A DNA stretch of 64,000 nucleotides from Temnothorax longispinosus. Its lineage: Eukaryota; Arthropoda; Insecta; Hymenoptera; Formicidae. A program made the position numbers and the translations under genes. Of the stretch, positions 39,598-52,814 are shown piece after piece (positions within the stretch are counted from its first letter, which is position 1; each line of letters opens with the position of its first letter). The notes under the pieces are model-generated. The model was not told where the DNA came from. It worked only from the letters and a program-made list of their open reading frames with translations, and did no database searches. The stretch covers positions 10,804,623 through 10,868,622 of the forward strand of contig NC_092359.1 of the NCBI RefSeq assembly GCF_030848805.1. The letters run 5' to 3'.

Positions 39598-41307
39598 CAA
39601 AATGTCTATTACGTAAAAATTTCCTTTATGAGATATTAACGACTTGTAAATTATAATCATCAATTACAAACCAGTATAATTAATGTCTCGTCGGCGACTC
39701 GTCAACAAAAATAACTCGGTGATGTCTCGGACGACCAGACTGCCAGGAGCATTCCGACGATTCTTGAGAATCGCCGATTTCGATACGGGTCGCGGTTTCT
39801 CGGGCAACTTCTTCTCTCTCCCCGGTTCCTGGAAGCTGGAAGGATTAACCCGTCACAGATTCGGTGGAAGTCCAGAAAGCAATTTGCCTTTCTCTGTTTC
39901 TCTCTGCGTGACGCGTCTATCCTTCTCTTTTCCGGTCGGCCGAGAGAGGAGCAGGCTGCGGGACTTTCCAACGAACCTGGGTGTCGGGTTCTCGGAGTTT
40001 CACGGTGGTTTTCGTGGCGCTATCCCACTATCTCTCGGAGCCGCGGTAATGTGCTTGCCTTGTCTTCGATTAATCCGAGTCCTCGGGGCCGCTGGACCCA
40101 CGATACGCGCTGAGTCTTTCGAGTTCGTTAAAGAAGCTCGCCAAAATATTTTTCTTTCCTTGCACTAAAATCGATATGCGACGAAAATTCAATGTTCTTC
40201 AAAAGTTATATGATACGATAGCAAAATATTTCTTCTTTTAAATATCGTTTTCATAGATGATTTATTTTATTATTCACAGAAAGAGAGAAAAGAGATATAT
40301 TATCGTCTCACAAAATTACTCGATTATTTCCAGGTAATTCTAATTTCCCACTTGATAGTATATAATAATTTAATCTATGTAATAAATAACAATGTCACTC
40401 TCATGCATGTTTTTGTAACAAACTTTGCGTAGGTATAGGAATATATTTATCGACGTCAAACGTATTCTAGGCAATATTACTTAATACTTTTCTACAAAAC
40501 ATATCAATTACCATTATATGATTAAATCAATGATTAAAATCTATTCTTAGAGTCTTATATCTCTTTATAACGTGCTTTACATAAAGAGAGGTCAGAAATG
40601 AGTGTCTCGTTCCTCGGTCAAGTAGCGCTGATTTCTTCGGTGGAGGTCCCGAGGAAGAAGGACACTCATGGATGCCGATGAGTGTCCTGCGGTGTCTCCG
40701 CCGTGTCGTATCTTGCAGGATCATCGGATGTTATCTCCGGCCGTAGGAATGCGGGCGCAGGTACGAAAATACAAATAAGAACTCGCAGTGTCGACACTTC
40801 GAATTAGGATCGAGAGCCTTTTAGATCTTATCTCGGATAAGCGGCCGTCTGCGCAGCTGCCACGTGCCGCGACGCGAGCGGAGACACTTTGTAATTCCCG
40901 AGGGACCACCGACTATCAACCGCGACCCGCTCATTAACCCGCTACATTAATAGACTGGCTGGTTTTAATCGGCTGCTGTAGTATTTACGTCGCGGCGTAT
41001 TAATCGCGAGGTAACGGCGGGTGGTAATCCACAAATAGAGCGACAGGAGCGAAATGTGACTCTGTCGCAACAGAACGAAGTTTAGACCGGTTATAGATCG
41101 TGCGATATCAACCGAGAACTGATAATTACTAATGCAAATTTGCGGAGTTTCAACTTGTATTTAATAAATTGATTTTCTTGTCAAATAATGCTTACTATTC
41201 TTGATTAGTATCGAGATAAAGCACGCGCGTGAACTTCAAAAGCATGAGATTTCGAAACTGTTTAAAGATACTTTTGCCCTCGAGCAAGGAGATACAATCC
41301 TTAGTAC

Positions 41308-41796
41308 ACAGAAAAAAAATTAATTATCTTTAATCAAGACGAATATATTTAAATCAACACAATTATTGTTTCATATATAAGCAAGAATATATAATTTTCT
41401 TAAAAAAATTTTTAAATTTTTGTATTTCAAGAATATTCAATATCTTGTTTTTTTTTTTTCGATTTCTTCTTTTTCTTCATTGTAACATAATAAAATTGAA
41501 CCAACATTATTACTTGTGTTCACGTAGAGAATATTGAATTTTAAAATAAGATTAAACTGTCTTTATCGTTTATAAAATATTCTTCATTTGAAAGTACTGT
41601 TATCCTCTATCCAATATTTTTTGCTTTCCATTAATAAAAATTATTTCTTAATAATAAGAATATATTTTTTCTTATTGAATTATATATATAATGCTTTGAT
41701 GCAGTAATTTATCTCTTTGTTTAACGCTGTATAATCTCATTTTTAAATTACCGTCAAAAATATATTCTCTAAATAAGAATATTCTTTTTTTTCTGT
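41308..41796. mobile_element. possible AT-rich MITE (acagaaaaaaaa ends)
   Basis: The left edge reads acagaaaaaaaat and the right edge reads attctttttttt-ctgt, an inverted match of about 13-17 bases around 489 bp of very AT-rich DNA. The A and T runs make a chance match possible, and no target duplication is clear. Confidence 0.3.
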
Positions 41797-44700
41797 TTCT
41801 ATTTTTTTCAACATCTTACATAATCTTCATTTGGAAGATATAAGCGAGAGCATGGCAGGATCTCGGAACGGCCGTTCCTGTTCGTCCGCGCGATATCGTA
41901 CGATATACAGGAACGTGGCGGGTCCTGCTCCAGCTGGCTCGAAAGAAATGCCCGTCCCCGTCCCCGCCGTCCCCGTCTCCGGGGTCCTGCCATTCTTCGG
42001 GACGAGAGCAGCTGGGGAATTCGCGGGCCACCCATCGGGCGCGCCTCCCGACGTCGCGAGGAATCGAAACGTTCCCGACAGGTTACGCGGAATTGACTTG
42101 TCGCCCGCGAATTCCCGGCGCGCAAGAAAAGGAAGGGAAGAAGGTCGACGGCGATATGGGGGACGCGGACCGGCGGCTTTATGTTAAATGGATTAGACAG
42201 CGGTATGCGAGCTCTCGATGGATTGCCTTCCCCGCGCTCCCCATTCCCCGCCCGAGATCTCAGACCCCGGCGCGGTCTTCTCTCGTCTTCTTGGAACAGG
42301 ATCGTCCGTGGATCCTGGGCAGGCTCTCCCCGACTAAAGCCCCGGTGGCGCTAATTGCCTCCTCGAAGAGCAAGTTAATCGATGAATTCCGACGACGCGT
42401 TGCAAGAAAGTAATGAAGACCGTGACACGTTCGTCGACGAAAGCGAGCATTGTGTTGCGTTTTATAATGTATATAGATCCGACCACACATGCACGTACGC
42501 GCACGTATACGTTTGTCAACGCGTCCGGAGTGCTCGTATCAGGGTTGGGATCTTCAAGTCATCGGGGGAGGTGCGCAAGTCATGTCGAGATAAAAACCAG
42601 ATAGAATCTTTACTAAACAAAAGAATTATGAGGTATAATACCCGCTAACCCATTTGTTAGGAAACTTGAATATCGAAAATCTCACGTTATTGTGTTGGCA
42701 CATAACAGTCATGAACAGTAATTTTTAAAGTACATATGAGGTATGTGTAATTCTGTTAAATATAAATTAAAATATAGTAATTGTTTTTAATGTGATTTAG
42801 GTGTTTCTCAGCATGAAACAACGTCCTTTTAAGTCATAGTTAAATTAGATTTGAATTATTGAAACATAACTTTATAAATTTAAATTATATAAATTTAAAT
42901 TTGAATTACTAACTTGAATTTGAATTACTCTACATAACTTTATAACTTTTTATGGAAAAAAAAACGTCTTACGATTCTACATACAAGTATTTTATGTATG
43001 GAATGATTATAATCAGTAATTAAGATGGTTAAAAATAGAATTAAACGGACCTATTGACCATGAAAATATTAGATATAGAGTGCTATTTTTTTGCAATGCT
43101 AATTTCAAACTGAATGACTAACGCTCGAAAATTTCCATCCCATTAACATATCTACTGTCATTATCGTTAGTAACATTGTTACTTAAATGTACATATATTT
43201 TGTATTTATATTCTTCTATCTAGTTATAGTATATGTTAAATGCCATAATTATACGCTGCTGCTGATAAATAACTAGTTAAAAACCAACATACCTACTATA
43301 AACGAACAATACAAAATATAAAATTCTAAGTAAAAAAAATTGTTCGGAATGAAATTTTGGACAAGATAGAAGGATTAGAAAATCACGACTCATATAGATG
43401 ATAGACTCACTAAGATGATTCAATTAATTCTATTATTAAACACGAAGCGTAGCCAACGATCCTGTTTTACACCATTCAGGTTTATTACTGCAAAAATTTA
43501 TTCATATCTCCCTGCTATCTCGTTCCACCGTGTCGTGTTTCGTGACTTGTAAGTCTTGTAAAATATCCCGAGATCCGTGTTCCCGAAGAAGAACACGACG
43601 TCGACCCGAGCCCGCGGAAAAGAACATCCTAACGTGCGCAATCTAACGATCCCTTTTTATATTCCGCGGACTGTCCACTTCCGTCGAGGAGTGCACCATA
43701 AAAGTCCCGCACAGGTGTTCGATCTAAACGCGGCGACCTTCGCGGAATCGCGGAGTAAGATTTTTCTTCGTCGCGGGCCCTTATAGGATCGAGGAGTCTG
43801 CACGCTGCACGGACTCTCTCTCCCCGGGCCGCGGCGGTATAAGAAAGCATCCGTAAAGATTATCGAGACTGCCAATGCCGGCCATCTCTCTTCATGAATA
43901 AAAGAGGGAGGCGCGCGCGCCATTGACGACGACACGTCAGACGCGAGTTCTTGCGCCGATCTCCGTCCGGCTGTCGATTTCCACTCTGGCGAACGAGGCC
44001 GAACAGCGATTGTCGTTTTGCGATAATTGTTCTCCGATACCTCGCGTCTCCGCAGGTATCTCACTGCAAGTATCATTAAGTACCCCTTCAGTGCCTCGTC
44101 CTCCTGAATTCGCTCGCTCGCTCAATTGAGTTCATCTATGCCCTCCCTCTCTTCCTTCCCTTCGCTTTCATCCCTCGTTCTTCGATTCGTCCACTTTTTC
44201 TCCGCGAGTATATCTCGCCCGATTGGTTGCTAGCCCGCTTGATGAAGACGTTCGAGCACCGATGAACTCGCGGGACTGATGTCTTTAATCGCGTTGCTCG
44301 GCGATTCCTCGATGTCTGGTCTATGCGCGGATAAGCCTCGCGTATGTTCGTTCTTGCATACGTTCTTCTATCGCATGCACGTCATGCCTGTTTGTCCAGG
44401 CGATCGCTCGCGAACGATCTGTCGCGACAAACGAGCCTCTGTAAAGGCCTATTTGTACAGTACACGGTGGATATAAATGGAACGCCGAGAATTATATATA
44501 GACCGTAGAGATATAGACCGGAGGTCGACAAGTCCGAAGAAAGCTATTTTAATAGAATAAAATCTTGCGAGAGAAGGTCTACTATAATATAGATCTTCCT
44601 TAATCGTGTCTATTTCATAACATTAATTTTATGACGCAATTGACATTAAACATTTAATTATTAAGTTTCCAGACGAAAAAGTAGTACAGTAACGATAATA

Positions 44701-47700
44701 GAATAATTTCCATATTTTATCGTCGTTTCGTCATCGCGCTTGTTACAAAACATATTACAAAGTGCAAAACCTCCATTAATCTTCCATTAAATTATAATGA
44801 TCGTGTTGCCACAACCGCAATAAAGTTAGAGGAATACACGCATATTCCGACTAATTAGTTTTTCCTAAAAGGCTATGTAGACATCCGAGCACTTTGGTAT
44901 CTCGTTAAATGACGCGTTTATAAAATTTTAGTTTCAGATGAAATATATTGCATAGAAATATTGCTATATCGGAATAAAGAATTTGAACGCTCTTCCTTCC
45001 TCTCGCACAGTTGATACTAGGATGGTCGTTTATGCAAATGGTTGCTATTTTCATTCGCAAATGAGTTCGTAAATTAACGTATTTACGAGGATAATAATCG
45101 TCGAACTGGCACGTGTGAATTGCCCCGTGTTCTAAGTCGGCCGTCGCATGCATCGCGCGTTTCCACAAACAGAGTAAAATTACCCGTGTATCTATAATTT
45201 ATCTATGCGTGTGTGTCGGTGCTCAACATTAGAAATTATAATCTTACTCGTAACGCTCCGGGGGGAGACGGCATATCGGCGCGGCGCGGCGCGGTGAGTT
45301 GTGCGATGAAACGGCTGAATTGATATTATCGGATGCACTGTTGCAAGGCTAATAGAATTAGCATAAATAATACGTTAATCTCCCGGCGAAGGCGATTGCC
45401 AGCACTACTTTGTTTTTACCTCTTGCTCTCGATAACACATTTAATATGGAACGTAATACATAATGTAGAAAATAATTGTTAGCTTCGGAAATACACAGGA
45501 GGAGCACGTAGTGGAATCTACATCAAAGAAACGTAACTAAATCCGGATATTATTTAACAATAATTATTATTTTTTTCTTTCATGAAAAACAATAATTATT
45601 TAATGAACAATGTATAAAAGTGAATTAAGTATTTAAAATATTACAATATACAGGAATGCAAGCAGACGTAATAATTTTGGTAAAGTTTAACCTAAATAAA
45701 ATTACATGTTAATTTATAAATATTATTTTTCTTATATCGCACACAATAAGTGTATACGCATACCTATAAATAAAGTCTGAAAACAGGATACAAGTGCAAC
45801 CGTTTGAATTATCTACATGACTTAATTAGAAAGGATTAAAATTTACCTCGAGGTAGTTCACACTGAGACACCAGGTTCGTGGATAATTACGCTGCATAGT
45901 TATAAAGAAAACGTTAAAAGTATCGAGAGGGCGTGTCTGTGAGAGCTAAGGATATTACCCATATCCTATTTGTTCTTGCGTTGAACGGGCGTTTCCAAGT
46001 CGCATTAACCCGCGGAAACACCTGTACCGCTGTCGGGAAAGGCATTCGCATGCTTAAACTCAATTAGCTGACGAAATTTCATTTCCCTTGTTCACCCTTA
46101 CCGCCGCCATATATGTGCGTAAGCATGCTAAAAAAAAAAGAAGAAAGGCTCAACAAACACGTCCTGGTACGCGGGTACTTTGCTAATGGGCCGAAACACA
46201 GCTGTCCGCGGAGGAGGCTGCCCGATGAACCTTGACCCTCCTGCGAGCCTTCAACATATGCTGGCTCGTAATTAAAGAAAATAATAAACGCGGCTGATTG
46301 ACGGCATACGAGGCTCGTAGAGCCGAAATTGCTACATAAAACTTGATATTTTGAATAACAATGAAACAAGACGTTCGTTTTAATCGCGCCGTAAGAGAAA
46401 TAAAAATACAGAATGCAACTGTCGAGAGTAGATCGGCGAAATATAACATAGTAATAAATTCCTAATATCCGAGTAGAGGAGCGACTTATGGAGAATTATA
46501 TTATATAATAGAATAAAACATAATCGGTTTCAAATTAATATTCTTTAACGCATTTTATATAATTTGCGATATTTCACGTTTATTGCATCGTAATTCTGCT
46601 GAATACTTCCTGAAGTACATCGAGCATCGTTCCGTCCCTCAGTATGACGACATACAGCATGAATTTTAACGAGCGGTACCACACGTTACGGTACTTACAT
46701 TCGCGGCGCGGCGGCGGCGTCGCTCGCCGTGCGCACGACATTTAAGTAACTTTCGAGAATCATTATCAATGTTCGCGGCGCCCGCGAAAAGGAAGAAAAC
46801 AAAAAAGATACGATTGGATCTTAATAGCCCAGGGTCGTCGATGCTTCAGAGGCCGGGCAACTCGCGAGGTCTCGAGATTGAAGACGCGCGGAGGGATAGA
46901 AGAGGAGGCGAGTTTATCGCGATGTATCCGTGTGTGCGTGCGCGCGATTCGGCGCCGGAGGGCATACTTTTAATTTCGCGAGGCCCATTACGAAAAGTGA
47001 TATGCACCATTCGGAAATAAATAGCCAGCAGCAGCAGCCGGGGCTCACGTGCTTTTTGTAATGAGCCGAAGCAACTCCCCCGAGCGGAGTGAGGGAGAGG
47101 GGAGGAGAGGAGGAGGTCAGCGAGGAAAATGAGCCCCGCCGTGGTGGCAGGTAGTAGTTATCTCCCGAATGAGCTCCCAGTTAATGACAACCCCTGGTGC
47201 ACGGCTCTGCCCTGCCTATCCCATGTATATCAGCTGTCTCTCCGCCGCGTCTCTCGCATCCGTCCTCCTTAGTCCTTACTCCGCTCCGGCCGAGTTTCGC
47301 GTTTTCGTCTCGTCGTGGAGCGATTTCGAGAGATTTCGTGCAAACATAGCCACAGAAATGAACGTAACTCGCGAATGTCGATGTACATTTTTCGGTACGA
47401 ACCATTTTTTAGCTCGGTTGTGCATATTTAATCACGCGTACAACCTATTATTATGAGAGCGCACCATATACGCGTACATGTATGTAAGTAAATATTTAAG
47501 TTCCAGTAATTCACAGCTTTTGGCGAGAGTTATGCATTAAAAGAAGGCTTCGTGCAAAAATACTGTTACTTTAAACGTGTAATAGATATCGCGAAGATTA
47601 CCATTTTGCCTAAAAAATAAAAAGAAAACGAAGATCCCCGCAGAGATGGCTAATCCACACAGTCGTTTGGGCTCAACAAACCCACGAGTCCGAGTTCAAT

Positions 47701-48460
47701 ACACTATAATCTATAATACGGACACTCGCATACATTTACACATTACATATATTTATATACACACCTTTCTGCGAAAAATATTTGAGGAAAAGTATAGAAA
47801 CAAAATAGTAATCTAAGAAGAATAAGACTAAAAACACATTTATATCGTATTTGTTAATGAGAACTAAAGCTCGTTTTTTATTTACATCATATAATTAAAA
47901 AAAATTATGATCATCCTTTCTTTTCTTGTATCTTCCAAATAGCTTCTAGAAAATGTCTTGCCTGATGTCATGACACGAATTTCATGTATTATGACCATCA
48001 ATCATAAAATACATAGATGTTACAATCTTAGCCGCTGCATATAAACCGCTCTATTTCTTTCTGAACAATAATACATATAATGTATAATATGCATTCCGCC
48101 TGCTTCAGGTGTGTCGTCGAGGTAGTCCAGACCGGGTGAAATTAATTGAACCTCTAAATAACGCTATTTTACGACGCGCCAGTTTACAGCATGAAACTGG
48201 ATGTCGTACAGTAACACTTATTGAAGCAATTCGTCGCTCGATTTGTCACTTTTCCGTTCTTATTTCTTCAGCGAAACCATAGAGCGACCATAACTCCACT
48301 CTGTCCGATATCACGATTAAACGCGCGTGTAGGTACATGTAACGTTTTATCAGTGACGCGAATTAACTTTCTTTTCCTTTCGAAGTGCAGTTAACTCCAA
48401 CATTGATTCGCTCCATTTACCTCGATCAATATGCAACGATACGTGTTTCGTTAATTGATC

Positions 48461-48504
48461 TTACAATCTCATTAAATCGTATTTACAATCTCATTAAATC
48501 GTAT
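48461..48504 (+). repeat. 22-bp perfect tandem duplication
   Basis: Two identical units of ttacaatctcattaaatcgt plus at are followed by the first bases of a third. Confidence 0.9.
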
Positions 48505-49832
48505 TTACGACTATTATAACGGTGATTTGTACGTTACGAGCACTGTTTCGTCATTATCTAAAATTATTTTTGCCCCATCAGAAAATATATTGCTTTGTAA
48601 TCATACTGATAAGTAAATTAACTTCTTGCGACGCGTACAAAATGCCTTCGTCAATGTCCTCCAGCGGAAGAGACGTGACCATCAGAGTTGCATATCAGTT
48701 TTTTTCTCGGTAAATGCTCGTGACGATGCACCGCGGCAATTACAGGCGGTAAACGGGTTTAATATAATAATCAAACATTGTCGTGAGTGATACTAGCGAC
48801 AGCTGCTGCTTATATTACAGGAAGAGCAAGTCGGCACGTAAGGCGACGAGTGTAATTACACGTCTTGCTCCGTTTAAAACCATATACTAGTATTATCATT
48901 CTCATATCTTGCCTCACCTCCAAACGTATTTCTTAATATTCGATTTATCTCGAATCAATAGGATTTTCTTCAAGGAAAATTGAATTAACATTTCTTTTCC
49001 TATTTTGAATATCTTGCTAATTAAATTCTCAATTAAAAACTTTGTTCAGATAAGAGACTTCCTCTTAAGTTTAAATAAAAAGTAAAGGATTTATTATCTA
49101 TTTCTAAAATTTCTAAGAAATCTAAAAATTATTAATATCTTGACATCCTTATTGGAGAAAAATGTTTAATTCCCTTAATAATTAGATACGACGGCAGTGA
49201 TATGTTCTTTATCAAGTATACGTTGCTAAATTTTTACCGAAGCTTAATGAGATTATATTTATCAGATATCAACGCAACAGTGTACTACGTGGCGGATTGG
49301 CCGCGGTAATTGCAATAATTTCTTTAATTATCCTTAATTTACGCCATTCGTCACGGTCCAAGTCGCCGGTGGTATGTCGCTAAATTGCGCGGAACGAACA
49401 TTAGGATGTGGTCAGTTAACAAAAAGAACATTGAAAATAAGCGCGTGATACCGTAAGAAAATCAACTTCGCTTTTGAACGTGTCCGTAAAAAATAATGCG
49501 AGATAATAATGCGCTGTTTGTAGGCTATAACCGTATGTCGTAATTGGCACGCAATATGAATTGTTACTCGAGAATGCGAAATTACTTAATTTATCAATTT
49601 ATTTAAAATTGACTGAACAATTGTAAAAGTAATTGCTTTTTTTTATTGAAAAAATAAATCATCCAGTGTTACGATTAACGTATAAAAGTAACGCGGAAAT
49701 ATTATGCGGGATATTTGATATGCCTGATGGATACGTAATTTATGCTTGTGAAATTTTTGCATAATGCGGGTTATGCAATTTTTTTGAGTATGCTGTTTAA
49801 GATTGATAAATATTCTTTAATAAGCGAGCACC

Positions 49833-49959
49833 TGATATTAAATTGATGCAAGTAATTTATGTCCAAAGGAAATTCTGCACGGCATTAAAGTGATGAAAGT
49901 AATTTGTACCGCAGGAAATTCTACGACCGATACTAAACGGACGAAAGTAAATAATCGCC
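49833..49959 (+). repeat. degenerate 47-48-bp tandem repeat, about 2.6 units
   Basis: The units start at about 49833, 49881 and 49928. Each contains TAAA, then GAAAGTAAT or a close variant, then GGAAATTCT. The units have diverged, so the repeat is old. Confidence 0.7.
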
Positions 49960-51911
49960 TTTAATGGGCCAAAATCATGCTGGTTATTTGCTAGCGTCGA
50001 TTACATCTTAATGTCATATAAAGCTTTCGTCGATTATTTATCAATATGTACAGAGCCGTGTACGCTATCACCAGGGAATTATTAATCTTCCGTAAATATA
50101 AACTGTCGAGAGTTCTCATATCAAGATTAATATTTTAGATATTAATGAGAGATTACTTAGTTAGGCTAATATACATATAGTAACAACAATAAAAATCTCG
50201 ATATTTTTACATGATTATTTAAAAATATTTAGGAGCACAACTCACAATTTCCCATTCTACAATTATCTCGCTTTTATTTTCAATTCGAAAATTTTTAACC
50301 AGTTTATTCACTGATATCCTTAGATTGATCATATTAAAACAAAAGAATTATGTGTTTGCGTTTAATTTTCTTGTGTGGCTATTGATGTCCGCGTATAAAT
50401 TTCCCGCGTGCAACCGCGTCGTCCGCGTATTATGTATCATGATGTTGCAGATGCAATGCGGCGATAACGTCGCACTCGCTAAATAACCCACAATCTGCCG
50501 GTATATCGTCGCGAGGAGCCGAAGGTGCGTCTCCCAACGGTCCGCTATTAATTATGCGGAGTAAGGGTACGAATGCGCTCGACCTAATTGAGTATTCAGA
50601 TGTACACGTATGCATTATCCTCCGTGAAAAGGAGATAGGACCCGCATGTCCTCGCACGTCGCGTCGCTTTTTCGCAGGTGGCCAATGGGCGGATGCGTCG
50701 AGTCCCGCGAGGCCCCCTTTGCCTTTCCTCGCCCCATTCAGGATATATGCCACCTAAACATTATGGGGCACATTGTATACGCGCGATCGCTCGTAATCGT
50801 ATGTAATTGCGATCCGAGTGTGTTTTACGGAACGTCGTACGGACGAACACACGCGACATTGCAATCCGCGCAATTGACTGCAGCTGAGAAATGTTAACCG
50901 TTGCGCGTTTGATCGCGGATCAAGGTACACGTGCTTGTACTATGCGCCGCTATCGGAACGCATCTGGTGGTTTTTTGCGAGCACATTGCATCAGAGATCA
51001 TTAAAATAACTCGAATCATTGAGACGCAATTTAAGTATATTTTAAAATAATATTCCCGCCGCCGCCGCGCCGTCTTTTTACCAAATATAAATACGCTATG
51101 TAAAACGAATATTGTTATTAATATTCATCCCGGCGTTTTACGATATCTACACTTCGTATGAAACACGAACGACGATTAAATGCAAATGATCATAATATGC
51201 GTGATGCATAATCATAGCGCATTATCATATAACTTCCATATAGAAAATAACTTAATATAGCCATTAGTGTATCAACAAGTGATACAAATGTACGTGATTA
51301 ATTAGTGTACTCGCGTACTCTTCTCAAGATTATTTCGAATAATCTGAATAAAATCTAATAACTTTTTTTAAATCTAACCTAACCTTAATCTAATAATAAA
51401 TATTGTTAATTAGTTAATTTTGATATAAATAAAAATGTTAATATTAATATAATTATATTTAAAAATTATAGCGACTGCTGAATAATAATCATTATCTGCC
51501 TATTGCAAAATTAGCCGCAAATTTATAATCTGCGGATAAGTTGCCTAAATTAAGTAACATGAAAATTTTGTCTAAACTCGTTATTCGAAATTATATTCTT
51601 ATGTAACAATAATGCAAACTTTACCCAATGATTAACGTATTAAGTTATTAAATGGAAAATATAAATTGCTATATTTCGCGAGTTATTAGCAGCGCTCGAG
51701 AATGGAAATAATATATAATTGATGTACGACAAAGAAAAAGACGAATGTGAAATATTCTGCGCATGAGTGCGTTATAAGCCACGTGCATTTTGCTAGCAAT
51801 GAGTGATGAAGTTGAAATGGATGAACTGACAAACAGGAAGTTATTGAAGGAAATTCAAATACGTGGAATACGTTGTATTAATAACGAGCAATGCAAATCG
51901 AATATTGCATA

Positions 51912-52814
51912 GGGGAGATCGCCGGGGCTAGAGTCACACGGGTAAGTTGTGACAAAGCTTATATCTCACTTAATAGATTGAGTGGAATATTCTTCTTTAT
52001 AGTGTAGGTTGCTCCTATTGTGTTAGTCGGGTGTACGAAATAGCTCGTTTCAAAAACATCGCATGTGATATTTACGAGCACTTTTTAAAAATTGGAAGTC
52101 GTGAGTAAATTTTTCTTGCCTCTATATTTTTATTGTTTCGTTGGTTTTTGGAATTACTAGTCGTAATTTCTTTTTGGTCATAAGAAATATTATAGTTTTA
52201 GATAATTTTTCCTGTATTTAGTTAACTGTTATTCCAACATAGTTTATAAATATAATTTTCTTTGTTCAAAATGACCGTTCAGGGTAAGTTGTCTCAAATG
52301 AGACGAGATTGAAAGTTTATGAGAATTATTATTCTTTTATTTATACTCAAAGTTTATAAAAGAATTACACAATTTATGAGAATTAGTATTCTTTCATTTA
52401 CTCTAAGTTTATGAGATTTATAATTACAAAGTTTATGAAAATTATTAATTTTTCGTTTAATTCATGCTACAATATATTATTAAGTTAAATTTATCAAAAA
52501 CTGGCACTAACTTTAATAAAATATTAAAACAGGAACTATTTGTCGTATGTTTCCTCTACATGAAAGATACATAACAATCAATCCAGAGTCATGTGACAAC
52601 CAATCCTGGGTATGGGGTAAGTTGTCGCATTTGCGCGGTTTTGCTTAAAATTAAATAACTTTTTTGTGTATAAATATATACAAGTCTAATACTTTTTTTC
52701 TTACACCTAAAGGATGTAACTACATTATAAAGTAGTATACGATATTACAAAATATTGCTAACATTTTTTTTAAAAAGCAGTATTTGAAGTGTGACAACTA
52801 GACCCGGTCTCCCC
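51912..52814. mobile_element. 903-bp TA-flanked non-autonomous transposon (GGGGAGAYCG ends)
   Basis: The left end GGGGAGATCGCCGGGGCTAG and the right end (reverse complement GGGGAGACCGGGTCTAG) are flanked by TA on both sides (51910-51911 and 52815-52816), as in the Tc1/mariner superfamily. The left end needs a 3-4 base gap to align. Inside, the text GGGTAAGTTGT occurs three times (about 51949, 52281 and 52615). A degenerate block around aaagtttatgagaattattattcttt repeats about three times between 52310 and 52450. No transposase frame is present. Confidence 0.75.

Larger units (their letters stand above)
34485..51911. other. gene-free stretch upstream of aristaless with CpG-rich islets
   Basis: I see no exon here that I can defend. 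The sequence alternates between AT-rich DNA and CpG-rich islets at about 36.97-37.56, 38.0-38.46, 41.83-42.41, 43.57-44.2 and 46.68-47.3 kb. Open frames in these islets (36968-37354, 39683-40168, 43657-44076) reflect GC-rich composition and have no known domain. Short tandem repeats occur at 39521-39576, 48461-48504 and 49833-49959. An AT-rich block with matching acagaaaaaaaa ends at 41308-41796 may be another MITE. Confidence 0.55.

Noticed and set aside
39683..40168. 161-codon ATG-started open frame
   Set aside because: No recognisable domain, Arg/Ser/Phe-rich composition typical of chance frames in CpG-rich DNA, and no clear splice or promoter context.
43657..44076. 139-codon minus-strand frame
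   Set aside because: No domain recognised; overlaps open frames on both strands in a GC-rich islet, as expected by chance.
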